NCBI RefSeq assembly: GCF_002277895.1
Contig: NZ_CP022999.1
Span: 434,001-498,000, forward strand
Direction of reading: 5' to 3'
Origin: Rhizobium sp. 11515TR
Lineage (GTDB): Bacteria; Pseudomonadota; Alphaproteobacteria; Rhizobiales; Rhizobiaceae
DNA length: 64,000 bases
Both the position numbers and the translations under genes were made by a program. Within the stretch, counting starts at the first letter, position 1. Each line of letters opens with the position of its first letter. Of this stretch, positions 9,364 through 18,791 are shown one piece after another. The notes below the pieces were generated by a model, which was not told where the DNA came from, searched no databases, and saw only the letters and a list, made by a program, of their open reading frames with translations.

Positions 9364-10032
9364 CTAGATTGGCATGGCCTCGCAACTGAGGAAAGATTTC
9401 TGCCGTGGAGGCATGCCACTGCGCCACAGATCGCGGGTTTGGAGCACATCGAACTCGTCCGATGGGATTGGCTCTCTGAACTGAAATGCGATGACGTCCT
9501 TTATGCTTCCATGGAGCCAGAGTTCCCATTCAGATTTCTTGAGCAAAACCGGCATTCGGTCGTTGAACGGTCGAACAAGTTCGTTGGCGGTCATTGTCAT
9601 CCCTGCGAACACCGGACCGAATTCCTGTGTATTCCGACAGAACCCGGCCCAGGCGATCAACGGCTCCTTCGTGTTTGAGAACCAGGTCCTTGTTTTGCGT
9701 CCCTTCACCCCGTCCGGATTGGCAAAATGGGTTATTGGGATGAGGCAACGGTAGCGGGGGTCGACGACGATCCGGTCCCATAAGGGATTGGTCAGATCGG
9801 CGACCAGACCAATGCGTCCTGGTGGTTCACCGCTATACTGCATCTCCCGCGTGTGCCGGGGAAAACCCCACGACACAGACTTCAACAGTCGAAGGCCGTC
9901 CTTTTCGATGACGATCAGGCCTGGTGATCCCTCGACCGTCTCGCCCGGGACGGACATGGGCGAAGACATATCAACCTGGAAATGCTCAGCGATCTCCTCG
10001 ATCGTGCGAGCAACTGCAAATAGCCTGGACAT
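9364..10032 (-). CDS. SRAP-family paralogue lacking the catalytic residues (pseudoenzyme)
   Basis: A 222-residue protein that aligns along its whole length with the neighbouring SRAP protein, sharing blocks such as CLIPITHFA, GRKTRTWFS and NDRMPVLL. Every residue needed for chemistry is replaced: Cys2 by Ser, the Asn pair at 74-75 by Gly75-Leu76, Glu104 by Asn105 and the active-site His156 by Asn157. It therefore cannot make the Cys2 thiazolidine adduct by the known mechanism. The fold blocks are conserved and the frame is intact, which argues against simple decay. A perfect LexA box lies 43 bases upstream, so it is probably DNA-damage induced. It could bind damaged or single-stranded DNA non-covalently. 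Confidence 0.82.
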   Translation of the reverse strand: MSRLFAVARTIEEIAEHFQVDMSSPMSVPGETVEGSPGLIVIEKDGLRLLKSVSWGFPRHTREMQYSGEPPGRIGLVADLTNPLWDRIVVDPRYRCLIPITHFANPDGVKGRKTRTWFSNTKEPLIAWAGFCRNTQEFGPVFAGMTMTANELVRPFNDRMPVLLKKSEWELWLHGSIKDVIAFQFREPIPSDEFDVLQTRDLWRSGMPPRQKSFLSCEAMPI

Positions 10033-10074
10033 GGTACCAGCCTCAGCTCTTCAGATTTGTTCTGAATACCATAA

Positions 10075-10089
10075 GAACAAAAAGAGAAC
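10075..10089 (-). promoter_or_regulatory. LexA operator of the SRAP pseudoenzyme gene
   Basis: On the minus strand the site reads GTTCTCTTTTTGTTC, an exact GTTC-N7-GTTC match to the alphaproteobacterial LexA operator, 43 bases upstream of the ATG at 10032. Confidence 0.82.
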
Positions 10090-10226
10090 AATCGGCTTCT
10101 TGATGATGTTATGAGGAGTGCAGGGTTGAGTGCTCGGGATTTGGAGAGCAAATTTCAAAACCCACATCGTCAACTCGGATGGGGGCGGTACACCCCAATA
10201 CTTAAATCAGAGCGCGAATTTTGTCA

Positions 10227-10256
10227 TTGACGCTTGTCGCTCAGCGTGAATAGAAT
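10227..10256 (+). promoter_or_regulatory. putative sigma70-type promoter of lipoprotein gene
   Basis: TTGACG at 10227-10232 and TAGAAT at 10251-10256 are separated by 18 bases and lie 27 bases before the lipoprotein start codon. Confidence 0.4.
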
Positions 10257-10282
10257 TTCGCCAGCGTATTGGGGGAAATATA

Positions 10283-10669
10283 ATGAATTTCAAATATTTG
10301 CTGGCTGCCGCTATGGCAACCGGTCTGTCATCTTGCGTAACGAATTACAAATACGAGCCGATCATTCCAAATCCTCCGAACATGGAAATGACGCAGGCTC
10401 GGTGCCAGATGATGGCGGGTAGCGTCGACCAAGGTTACATTGCCTTTGGCAGCACCAGCTACGTGACGGGGGCGGCAATCGGTAATGCTCTTGGCAACGC
10501 CATTCGAGAGGATCAATTCATGCAACAATGCATGACCATGAATGGCTGGAGACGCGTTGCTGGGCCGGGCCAAACCAGTTCGACAAAGCATTCATCCGGC
10601 CCTAAATGGACACCGCCAAAACAGAGACCAGCGGTCCTCGGCGGGAAATTTCCCCCTGCCCCAAAATAG
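10283..10669 (+). CDS. small outer-membrane-type lipoprotein
   Basis: A 128-residue protein with a lipoprotein signal peptide: positive N-terminus (MNFKYLL), short hydrophobic core and lipobox GLSSC, giving Cys18 as the lipidated residue. The middle contains a Gly/Ala-rich stretch (TGAAIGNALGNAI, near residues 68-80) similar to the glycine-zipper segments of small lipoproteins. The C-terminus is Pro/Lys-rich. GGGGGAA before the ATG is a good ribosome binding site. No exact function can be assigned. Confidence 0.7.
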   Translation: MNFKYLLAAAMATGLSSCVTNYKYEPIIPNPPNMEMTQARCQMMAGSVDQGYIAFGSTSYVTGAAIGNALGNAIREDQFMQQCMTMNGWRRVAGPGQTSSTKHSSGPKWTPPKQRPAVLGGKFPPAPK

Positions 10670-10747
10670 TGCCGAAAGGCTCCCCATTAACAGTCAGCCC
10701 AGACCGCAAAACAGAAATCTGATCATGGCCGCCAAGACGGCCTCGCG

Positions 10748-10981
10748 TCACGAGGTGGCGAATTTCACCGCCACACCGCGCTGCCGAAAGTAAGCCTGCA
10801 TAAGTTTCCTGCCAGAACGATTGTTGTGCGCGAGCCTGGTCGGATCGAACTCGGCTTCCTTTAAGCCCGCCCGCGCCAGGGCTGCCTTGAGATTCGCGAT
10901 GTGCAAATCAATGTCGACATTGTCCGCCTGAAGCGATTCATAAATGCGGTTGATTGCATCTGCTACGGTCGGGTCGGTCAC
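10748..10981 (-). CDS. small conserved-looking hypothetical protein
   Basis: A 77-residue predicted helical protein with a basic C-terminus. An AGGAG ribosome binding site is seven bases before GTG at 10981 but only one base before the ATG at 10987, so I prefer the GTG start. No family was recognised and no signal peptide is present. Confidence 0.5.
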   Translation of the reverse strand: MTDPTVADAINRIYESLQADNVDIDLHIANLKAALARAGLKEAEFDPTRLAHNNRSGRKLMQAYFRQRGVAVKFATS

Positions 10982-11114
10982 TCTCATACTCCTGTTATGG
11001 CTTCGCTTGCGCTTACCACATGTCTTGGCGTGAGGTCATTGTTTGATCGCTTCAAGTCCACAATGACAGGGATGATGCGAGCGGAATGATCTGAGCTGGG
11101 TCCAGCCGACTAAA

Positions 11115-11549
11115 TCAACGCTCCGCGGCCACGATAGCCCGCAACAGCGGCGCATTGCTGAAGCCAATGTCTTCTCGCGTCACCCCCATGCGGAGGATCA
11201 CCAGCTTGCGTGACGGGATAATGGTGATTGTCTGGCGTAGGTGACCGTTCAGCATGAAAGCTTCGGATGGTAAGCCAGATTGAAGACCCTTCGCCAACCA
11301 AAGCTGGCCCCGACCATATTCTGGGCCGTGGCCATCGTCAGAGGCCGGAAAAGGCGTTCGCATGTAATCGACGAACCCGTCCGGCAAAAGCTGTTCGCCG
11401 TTCCATTTTCCGCCCAACTGCAGAAACTCGGCAAAGCGTGCCCAATCATGCGCATTGGCTTTAGGAACGAGCGCCGGCGGGACAAGATGCGCCCCTAGCC
11501 TGCCAATTCTTGAAGCTGCTGGATGCGAAAAATCGGCGTCGTCACACAC
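11115..11549 (-). pseudogene. beta-lactamase-family serine hydrolase, C-terminal remnant
   Basis: The 144-residue frame resembles only the C-terminal half of class C beta-lactamase-like hydrolases: DWARFAEFLQLGGKWNGEQLL, then GRGQLWLAKG and a terminal block ending in SRKLVILRMG. The N-terminal half with the catalytic SxxK motif is missing. The 150 bases upstream do not continue the homology in any frame. It is most likely a decayed gene fragment without activity. Confidence 0.65.
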
Positions 11550-11623
11550 CAGTTATGAAGCCTCAGAACAATCCCGGCGTCGCTCCCACCACATATATCT
11601 GCCTTTCAGCACGATGCGTGAAC

Positions 11624-11637
11624 TATACACAAGTTGG
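11624..11637 (+). promoter_or_regulatory. candidate operator TATAC-ACAA-GTTGG
   Basis: A one-mismatch copy of the TA(T/A)AC-N4-GTTTG motif described in the findings. It lies about 70 bases upstream of the MBL hydrolase at 11708. Confidence 0.35.
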
Positions 11638-11707
11638 ACTGGTGCAAATCGGTCGCGTCTGAGAACCGTGTAGTGGATCTTGATAGTCCATTCGCAAGGA
11701 GAAAGAC

Positions 11708-12592
11708 ATGAAATCCCTGTGCATCTCAACTCTGATCGCGTGCCTCGCTGCCGTGCAAGTATCTGCGGCAGATATGGGTCCCCAGCCAGCGCAGCCGGGT
11801 GCCGAGACTTTCACGCTCGGTGATTTCCGCATCACGTCACTGAGAGACGCGGTAAACGTCGTACCGAACGACGGTTCCGTGTTTGGCGCTGACGTCGGGC
11901 CAAAGGCAGTGGCCGAGGTTCTCACGAAGGCAGGACAAAAGACCGAGGCCATCGAACTATCCGTCGATGCCCTTCTCGCGCGGAGGGGTAGCGAAGCTAT
12001 TGTGATTGATACGGGGCTAGGTCCGGCGATACCCGGAGCACTCGCCAGCAGCCTCAGCCTTGCCGGCGTCAAGCCGGACGAAGTGACGACGGTATTGATT
12101 ACCCACGTGCATAGCGATCACATTGGTGGTCTAATCACTCGAGAGAAGCAATCCGCGTTCAAGCATGCCGTGATAAAGATCTCGGGGCCGGACTGGAAAT
12201 GGCTTCAACAGCAGCCCGAAATGGCTGAACTCACCAGAGTGATTGCTCCGCAGGTGAGCACCTTCATCCCTGGAGAGGATGTGGCCATGGGCATCAAGTC
12301 GGTCCGCATACCGGGGCACACACCTGGTCACGTCGGATACATGATATCGTCCAAGGGTGAGACTTTGCTCGACGTGGGCGACACGGTTCATAGCTCCATC
12401 GTCTCCCTTGCGAAGCCCGACTGGGGCATGGGGTACGATAGTGATCGCGCGATCGGACGGACAAGCCGGCGAGAAGTACTCACTCAGCTTGCAGCAGATC
12501 ATCAACTTATTTTCGCGCCGCACTTTCCCTACCCCGGAGTGGGCTGGATCGTTTCGCAGAGCGATCATTTCGAATGGCTTCCTAAGAAGTAG
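11708..12592 (+). CDS. exported MBL-fold metallo-hydrolase
   Basis: A 294-residue metallo-beta-lactamase-fold protein with a Sec signal peptide ending near residue 20 (VQVSA/ADM). The zinc-binding set is complete: His133, His135, Asp137 and His138 in THVHSDHIGG, His204/His208 in GHTPGH and Asp225 in DVGDTVH. Such proteins include lactonases, sulfatase-like and other ester hydrolases, so the substrate cannot be told from sequence. AAGGAGA precedes the ATG. The GC-rich hairpin at 12621-12658 may terminate its transcript. Confidence 0.82.
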   Translation: MKSLCISTLIACLAAVQVSAADMGPQPAQPGAETFTLGDFRITSLRDAVNVVPNDGSVFGADVGPKAVAEVLTKAGQKTEAIELSVDALLARRGSEAIVIDTGLGPAIPGALASSLSLAGVKPDEVTTVLITHVHSDHIGGLITREKQSAFKHAVIKISGPDWKWLQQQPEMAELTRVIAPQVSTFIPGEDVAMGIKSVRIPGHTPGHVGYMISSKGETLLDVGDTVHSSIVSLAKPDWGMGYDSDRAIGRTSRREVLTQLAADHQLIFAPHFPYPGVGWIVSQSDHFEWLPKK

Positions 12593-12620
12593 GAAGGTAA
12601 ACCCTCCCCTAAAACTAGAA

Positions 12621-12658
12621 AGCACGCGCGGACATTCCAGGATATCCCCGCGCGTGCT
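12621..12658 (+). terminator. GC-rich hairpin after MBL gene
   Basis: Perfect 11-base arms AGCACGCGCGG and CCGCGCGTGCT are separated by 16 bases and start 29 bases after the stop codon. No T-run follows, so factor-independent termination is uncertain. Confidence 0.45.
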
Positions 12659-12847
12659 GGTGAGTTGTTACGCCCGCGGCTCAGCATGACGACAGTGAAG
12701 CTAGACGTAGTGGTTCCTATTTCCGCGCGTCGCAGGATGGGCCAAATCTTTTAGCTATTTTTGGGTCTTTAGAACCAAGCGAGCGCCCCATAATGATACG
12801 GACCTCACGTTCGTTGGCGAATGGCAGCAAGCAACGAGGATCATTTA

Positions 12848-13903
12848 ATGAAATCCCAGAAATCCAATAGATTCAAAGGTGTTTGCACCGCTGCTTTGGT
12901 GGCAGCGGTCCTGACAGCCTGGCCGCTACGTGCACAGTGTGCCGCAGCCGAGCAGACGACCAAGACCAACGAAACGTCTGAGATCGCTCCGATTGGGGTC
13001 ATGCCACTGGCATTCATGAAAATACCGCCTTCGGCTCGGGGGCCGGAGATCGACCGAAAGAAGGGCTATCGGATCGAAAGCCTCGGAAACGGTCTCTACA
13101 TGGTCACGGACAACGCCTACCAATCAATGTTCATGGTCTATGATCATGGTGTTGTGGTAGTCGACGCACCGCCGTCTTATGCGGGCAAACTGAGGCAGGC
13201 CGTTAGCGAGATTACCGACAAACCCATTACGCATCTCATTTACAGCCACTCGCATGCCGACCACATTGGCGGTGCGGGGAGTCTCGGACCCATAAGCGTG
13301 ATCATCGCTCACAGTGAGACAAAACGCTTACTGACGCGCGATGCCGACCCTCAACGCCCGATACCCACGATAACCTTCGAAGATCGATATACGCTTAAAC
13401 TCGGATCGCAGATACTCGAGCTATCTTACCCCGGCAATGGTCACGAACCCGGCAACATCATGATATATGCGCCTGCCCAAAAGGTTCTGATGTTTGTCGA
13501 TATCGTCTTCCCGGGCTGGATGCCGTTCCGCCGTTTTGGTGTTGCGCAGGACATTCCGGGATATTTTGAGCAAGTCCGAGAACTCGACCACCATCCGTTT
13601 GAAAAGCTGGTTGGCGGTCATGTGAGCCGCATCGGCACTCATGAGGACGTAAAGCTTCAGATCGAGTTCGACGACGATATCAAGGCAGCGACGTCAACGG
13701 CCTTGCACAGCCAAGCCTACGGCTCGGAGCTTAATGGAGCCGAGCCCGCGAACTCTTGGGCGCTCGTCAGTGACTACACGGCGCGAGTCGCTAGTCAGTG
13801 CGTTGCTACGATGACGCCAAAATGGAAGGACAAGCTGGCAGCGTTCGACACATTTATCTGGGATCAATGCTACGCGATAGAGCAGAGCCTTCGGGTAGAC
13901 TAG
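12848..13903 (+). CDS. exported MBL-fold metallo-hydrolase
   Basis: A 351-residue MBL-fold protein with an N-terminal signal peptide (Ala-rich hydrophobic stretch near residues 14-33). The metal motif is HSHADHIGG with His134, His136, Asp138 and His139; later ligands appear in GNGHEPGN and VDIVFPG. I chose the ATG at 12848 because ACGAGGA precedes it and the signal peptide starts there. It belongs to a different MBL subgroup from its upstream neighbour. It precedes the SDR gene by 35 bases, so the two may be co-transcribed. Substrate unknown. Confidence 0.8.
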   Translation: MKSQKSNRFKGVCTAALVAAVLTAWPLRAQCAAAEQTTKTNETSEIAPIGVMPLAFMKIPPSARGPEIDRKKGYRIESLGNGLYMVTDNAYQSMFMVYDHGVVVVDAPPSYAGKLRQAVSEITDKPITHLIYSHSHADHIGGAGSLGPISVIIAHSETKRLLTRDADPQRPIPTITFEDRYTLKLGSQILELSYPGNGHEPGNIMIYAPAQKVLMFVDIVFPGWMPFRRFGVAQDIPGYFEQVRELDHHPFEKLVGGHVSRIGTHEDVKLQIEFDDDIKAATSTALHSQAYGSELNGAEPANSWALVSDYTARVASQCVATMTPKWKDKLAAFDTFIWDQCYAIEQSLRVD

Positions 13904-13938
13904 CGCATGTATTGGTGCGTCACGCGGGAGGATGGAAG

Positions 13939-14736
13939 ATGGATCTTCGGTTGGAAAATCGGGTTGCGGTGGTCACAGGCGGCTCCTCTGGTATTGGGCT
14001 CGCGACCGTTCGCATGCTGCTCGCTGAGGGTGCGAAAGTCGTCACCTGTTCACGCAATTGGGAGAAGCTCAAGAGGGCGATTTCGGATCTGGAAGATTCT
14101 GGCATCGATATTGGCGACAACCTAGTGGCGATCCAGTGCGATGTAACGGATGAACTTCAGACGACCGCCCTAGCTGCCGAAGTTCGCGCACGTTTCGGCG
14201 GTTTGGATATTCTGATCAACAATGCGGGTCAGGGCCGCTACAGCACGTTCGAGACGACAACAGACGCGGAGTGGGACGAGGAAATTCGCCTGAAGCTATA
14301 TTCGATCGTACGCCCCACCCGCGCCCTTCTGCCGATGCTGCAACAAAGCGACCGCGCTTCAATCGTCATCGTGAATGCAATACTAGCCCGTCAACCTGCC
14401 GCGCACATGGTTTGCACATCAGCAGCGCGGGCGAGCGTTCTAAACCTAGCGAAGTCAATGAGCTTCGAGTTCGCTCCAACTGTGAGGGTCAATTCGGTTC
14501 TGGTGGATTCCGTCAATAGCGGCCAATGGGAGCGACGCTTTGCCGAACGCCAAGATAAGCGGCAAAGCCAGGAGGCATGGCTTAAAGATTTGGCTCACAA
14601 ACGCCAGATTCCTTTAGGTCGGATGGGTTTGCCAAAAGAGGTTGCCGCAGCGATATGCTTCCTCGCCTCTCTAGCCTCCAGCTTTACTACGGGTGCAAGT
14701 CTTGAAGTCTCTGGTGGTGCATCAAAAGGCACTTAG
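13939..14736 (+). CDS. short-chain dehydrogenase/reductase with altered catalytic triad
   Basis: A 265-residue SDR protein with an intact Rossmann nucleotide site, TGGSSGIG at residues 13-20, and NNAG at 94-97. The catalytic residues of classical SDRs are not present: the Ser position is Ala147, Tyr is Thr160 and Lys is Arg164 (CTSAARAS), and the structural Asn before them is also lost. I recall related SDRs with a TSAAR block, so this may be a divergent subfamily. It may use another mechanism or bind cofactor without reducing substrate. GGGAGGA precedes the ATG, which confirms the start. Confidence 0.75.
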   Translation: MDLRLENRVAVVTGGSSGIGLATVRMLLAEGAKVVTCSRNWEKLKRAISDLEDSGIDIGDNLVAIQCDVTDELQTTALAAEVRARFGGLDILINNAGQGRYSTFETTTDAEWDEEIRLKLYSIVRPTRALLPMLQQSDRASIVIVNAILARQPAAHMVCTSAARASVLNLAKSMSFEFAPTVRVNSVLVDSVNSGQWERRFAERQDKRQSQEAWLKDLAHKRQIPLGRMGLPKEVAAAICFLASLASSFTTGASLEVSGGASKGT

Positions 14737-15239
14737 GCGACAAGCAACCGCACATGCAAATCCATAGATCGATTTTGGTTGCCGCCCCAGGAATTAAGCT
14801 CTCGTAGCCCCCGCGGTTGACTAGTGGAATGCTTGCTACATTAGTGATATCGCGAGTACGGCTTGCGAAATCAGGCTTGTTTGCCTCGCTTATCTACCGC
14901 GGCCAATCAGATCCAAACCAAGATCCGAGAAGCCGTACTCGACGACCGTCTTTGCATGGGGAGGACATGAGAATCATAACCTTTTGCCAGGGGTGACTGA
15001 CTTCGTAGAGACGAATGTGGAGGCTTTGTGCGAGACTCTGGAGGACCTGCTCTCTCCGGCTGACCTGGTTCGCGGGAACGTAGTGACGTCGTCGGTGCAA
15101 AAGCCACATAGCAATGCAGGCTGTAGCACAGCCCCCTCCGGAAACGCCAAAATGAAGAACGAGAGCCTAGCCAGGTCGCATATTGGATTGCGAATAATCT
15201 ATCGTATAAGAACTGGACTCATTATTCGATCTGGAAGTC
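14737..15239. other. intergenic gap before MFS gene
   Basis: About 500 bases with no credible gene. It contains short AT-rich stretches near 15180-15215 that could hold the promoter of the transporter. No RNA gene or repeat was recognised. Confidence 0.4.
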
Positions 15240-16520
15240 ATGGCCACAACCGAATTCTCCAAGCTGGAACCAACTAAACCTCGATCTAACCGCGAATTGG
15301 CGGCAGCGTTATCCGGAGTCATCGTATACACCTCCGCCAACGGCTTTATGACCGGAGGACTTGGGGTTGCCGGGCGGCAGCTAGGATTGAGTGACGTCGA
15401 AGTCGGGCTGATCCTTGGCCTCGGGGCATTCGTTGGCGTCATCGCAGCACCGGGATGGGGCTATGCCTCAGAACTATGGAGTCGTCGGAAGCTGATGCTT
15501 TGGGCGGTTCCGATGGTTGCCCTGGGACCAGCGATAATGTGGATCGTCACCGGCCAGTTCGTGGTGCTGTCCGCTGCCGTCTCGGCGACTGTGCTTGGAG
15601 CTGCTCGCTTGATTCAAGCAGTATTCGGGGCGGCTCTGATCCCAGTAGCACAAGGCTACGTGGCGGATTTCACTCAGCCTTCGCAACGGGTTCGCGGCAT
15701 GGGCGGTCTAAGCGCCGCTATCAGCTTTGGGACCCTTAGCGGCTCAGCATTATTATGGCTCACGGGTCGGCTTGGGGTAGTCTCAGGCTTCGCGACAATC
15801 TCAGCATTCGGTATTCTTGCGTTCCTGATCGTGCTGGCGTACTTGCCACACTCTCGTTCGCGTCCCGCGCTTCCTCGGGAGGAAAGGACAATACCTCTTG
15901 CCAAGATTTGGCCTTATCTCGCGATAACCCTCGTTGGCTTCACCTGCTATACAACCGTGCCACCGATATTCGCACTTCGGCTCATGGACCGTTTCGGAAT
16001 GGACGGAGGCACCGCCGCTGCTCAAACCGGCCTTGTGCTTACCGTCGGCGTCGTAGCCGTTTGTCTCGCGCAGGTTTTGATTGCTCTGCGGAACAACGTC
16101 AAGAACCCTCGCGTGATGCTGCGCGCTGGCAGTGCTGGGATTTTCGTCGGCTTGGCAATGTTACTATTTGCCCGCGACATATGGGCGATGTGTGTGTCGA
16201 TGACCGTTATTGGCTTCGCTGTCGGTTTCCTAGCACCGGCGGTCTTAGGCGCGATAAGTCTCATTGGTGGTCAAGGGGCGCAGGGAAAAATCGGAGGGAT
16301 CAACATGGCGGCGCGCGGATTGGGATCCGCGATCGGCCCGGTGCTCGGCACTGCCCTCTATCAGACTAACCAAGATGCACCGATCTGGGGGTCGCTAGCT
16401 CTTGTGGTCGCGGTCATTCTTCTCACGTTCGTCCCCCCGATCCGTGAGCCGTCGCATCATATCGTTCAGCAATGGGCAATTGCTTCATCGCCTCCGAGTG
16501 GTCATGGTGTAGTGAGCTGA
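15240..16520 (+). CDS. major facilitator superfamily transporter
   Basis: A 426-residue integral membrane protein with about twelve hydrophobic helices and a central cytoplasmic loop rich in Arg and Pro (near residues 200-215). The loop between helices 2 and 3 carries the MFS-like SELWSRRKLML motif near residues 78-88, and helix 4-5 contains YVADFTQPSQRVRGMG. It looks like a drug or metabolite efflux permease driven by the proton gradient. No substrate can be assigned. It stands alone between the SDR and the sensor kinase. Confidence 0.82.
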   Translation: MATTEFSKLEPTKPRSNRELAAALSGVIVYTSANGFMTGGLGVAGRQLGLSDVEVGLILGLGAFVGVIAAPGWGYASELWSRRKLMLWAVPMVALGPAIMWIVTGQFVVLSAAVSATVLGAARLIQAVFGAALIPVAQGYVADFTQPSQRVRGMGGLSAAISFGTLSGSALLWLTGRLGVVSGFATISAFGILAFLIVLAYLPHSRSRPALPREERTIPLAKIWPYLAITLVGFTCYTTVPPIFALRLMDRFGMDGGTAAAQTGLVLTVGVVAVCLAQVLIALRNNVKNPRVMLRAGSAGIFVGLAMLLFARDIWAMCVSMTVIGFAVGFLAPAVLGAISLIGGQGAQGKIGGINMAARGLGSAIGPVLGTALYQTNQDAPIWGSLALVVAVILLTFVPPIREPSHHIVQQWAIASSPPSGHGVVS

Positions 16521-16604
16521 GACCACACAGCGAACTCTCCTGACCGCGAGCGAGTGGGTTTGCTGCGGCGAAGATAAATGAGCATCTGACCACCAATTAT
16601 TGCT

Positions 16605-18791
16605 ATGGACAAAATCGCGGAAATCATGACGGATGACGACGCGATGACAAAGAAAATTGCCTTCTCAAGCTTGGCCATTTTGGTCGCGCTTTCCGCTGCC
16701 GGCGGCGTCCTGTCCTGGCTCACTTCCAACCCAATGGGGCTTTTGTTGCCAATTGTGGGATTGGCACACCGCTTCGAACGGGACGTTCGGCTTATTACGT
16801 GCTGGATACTGGCCTTTGCATTGGTGCTGACCTTGGCCGCAGCATTGTTCGATCCCGTTGGAATCCGGCCCACCTTAGTCACGTGGACGACATTTCTCGC
16901 CGTGGCTTTGGGGTGCGTTTTAATTCTCGACTTCAACCGCTCCACAGAAACAACTACTCCTCGCAATAGTGGCGCGACGTTCATTGGCGAGCAGGATACA
17001 CTCGGCCTAACCGCGCAGTTCTTGAGCTTGGTTCACCCCGAGGATAGAGACGTAACAAGCCACGCGTCGTCCCGCGCCTTTTGGAGTGGCTTCCCGCAAA
17101 TCGTACGATATCGTCGTCTTCAACCCGATGGCAGTTATACTTGGACCGAGCTCCGAGCCGAGCCGGGCTACAAGATCGCCGATGACACGCCTGCCAAAAT
17201 CTCAGCCCAACACCTACCTTGGTCCATTACAAACGCGATCGGCGAAACAGCTGAAGCTGCGCGAATCGCACTCGTGCTCGAAACAATATTCGGGACCGGT
17301 TGGGCTATGGACACAACAGGTCGCTTCACTTACGCAACGCCCAACGCTCAAACGACAATCGGCCAGACCCTTCAGGAGATGAACCGACAACTCACCGATC
17401 AGGATTTCCTCGAAGGTGGCGATCTGGGGTGGAAAGAGATATTTCACCCCGATGAATACGAAAGGGTAGCGGCCTCTCTCCGCCATAGTTTGGGGACAGG
17501 CGAACACTGGAACAACGAATATCGACTGAGGAGGGTCTCCACAGGCGAATATGGCTGGCACCGCGTTGCGATGAGGCCCACACGGGATCGCGAGGGCCGA
17601 ATTACCGGATGGTACGGGATGTCGATTGACGTCACCGTCTACAAGCAAACCGAAGCCGCCCTGCGCGTCCGCGAACAAGAGCTTTCACAACTTGTGAATA
17701 TGGTCCCGGTGCACATCATGCGCCTTACCGGCCAGGGGAAGCCGACGTTCCTCAGCAAAGCCACACTGGATTACTTTGCGCTGGATGACCAGTACATCGA
17801 GCACCCCGAGGCAACCTTGGCAGCTATGCGAAGCGCGGTACATCCCGATGACGCAGCCAGGTTGACGTCAGCACTTCGTCAGGGCGCAGAACGGGGTGAT
17901 CGAATTGCAATACGCTATCGGGTGCGCGGCGCGGATGGTGTCTTTCGATGGATGGACAGTCGCGCAGAGCCGATAAGAGAAGCGAGTGGAGCGATCGTGG
18001 AATGGTACGCGGTCTCATTTGATGTCAATGATCAGGTCCTCGCGCAAGAAGAGCTACGGCTCGCGCACGAAGCTTTAGCCAAAGCAAGCCAAGCTGCAAA
18101 TCTTGCGGAGCTATCCGCATCTATCGCACATGAAGTTGCCCAGCCGCTGGCCGCCTTGCTGTCCAGCTCGGACGCTTGCAAACAATGGCTTTTGCTTGAT
18201 CCACCAAACCTGGATCGAGCGCTGCAGGCGCTGCAGCGCATAATCCGAAGCGGGAACGCGGCGACGAATATTATCAGTCGTATCCGTGCCTTGTTTGCTC
18301 AGTCGGTTGATGCGCGGCAGCCTAGCGATATCGGCCGCATTGTTGGCGAAGCCCGCGATCTCCTTGCCGAAGAACTCCTGCGGCACCGCATAGGGTTGGA
18401 GGTTGAGATTGATCGTGAGCTACCGGCTCTACAGCTCGATAGAATTCAGATACAGCAGGCTATAATCAACCTGATGAGGAATGGTATGGAGGCAATCACC
18501 CCGAACTCCGATACCAGAAAACTCGGGGTTCGGATCAGCCGCGTTGATAATTCAATTCAGATAGCTATCAGCGACTCGGGTCCGGGTGTCGAGGTCCCGT
18601 CGAAAATATTCGAGCCATTCTATACCACAAAGGGGCATGGCATGGGGATGGGGCTGGCGATCTGCAGATCCATCATTACATCGCATGGCGGCAGATTATG
18701 GGTGGAGAACCACGAACCACATGGTGCGGTTTTTATCTTCACACTACCGATCGAAGAGCAGCCGGCCTCGGACCTGTCCCGGACTGAATAA
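16605..18791 (+). CDS. membrane PAS-domain sensor histidine kinase
   Basis: A 728-residue kinase with about three N-terminal membrane helices (residues 16-110), then PAS/PAC modules (roughly 125-230, 225-355 and 360-475). A dimerisation domain carries phospho-acceptor His509 in SIAHEVAQPL, and an HATPase domain has an NLMRNGMEAI N-box, DSGPGVE and GMGMGLAICRS G-boxes. There is no attached receiver. The HEVxQPL H-box is shared with the kinases at 27313 and 53326, so the three are related. No response regulator lies next to it, so its partner is one of the distant orphan receivers or lies outside the window. The start is uncertain because no clear ribosome binding site precedes any of the first three ATGs. 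Confidence 0.85.
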   Translation: MDKIAEIMTDDDAMTKKIAFSSLAILVALSAAGGVLSWLTSNPMGLLLPIVGLAHRFERDVRLITCWILAFALVLTLAAALFDPVGIRPTLVTWTTFLAVALGCVLILDFNRSTETTTPRNSGATFIGEQDTLGLTAQFLSLVHPEDRDVTSHASSRAFWSGFPQIVRYRRLQPDGSYTWTELRAEPGYKIADDTPAKISAQHLPWSITNAIGETAEAARIALVLETIFGTGWAMDTTGRFTYATPNAQTTIGQTLQEMNRQLTDQDFLEGGDLGWKEIFHPDEYERVAASLRHSLGTGEHWNNEYRLRRVSTGEYGWHRVAMRPTRDREGRITGWYGMSIDVTVYKQTEAALRVREQELSQLVNMVPVHIMRLTGQGKPTFLSKATLDYFALDDQYIEHPEATLAAMRSAVHPDDAARLTSALRQGAERGDRIAIRYRVRGADGVFRWMDSRAEPIREASGAIVEWYAVSFDVNDQVLAQEELRLAHEALAKASQAANLAELSASIAHEVAQPLAALLSSSDACKQWLLLDPPNLDRALQALQRIIRSGNAATNIISRIRALFAQSVDARQPSDIGRIVGEARDLLAEELLRHRIGLEVEIDRELPALQLDRIQIQQAIINLMRNGMEAITPNSDTRKLGVRISRVDNSIQIAISDSGPGVEVPSKIFEPFYTTKGHGMGMGLAICRSIITSHGGRLWVENHEPHGAVFIFTLPIEEQPASDLSRTE

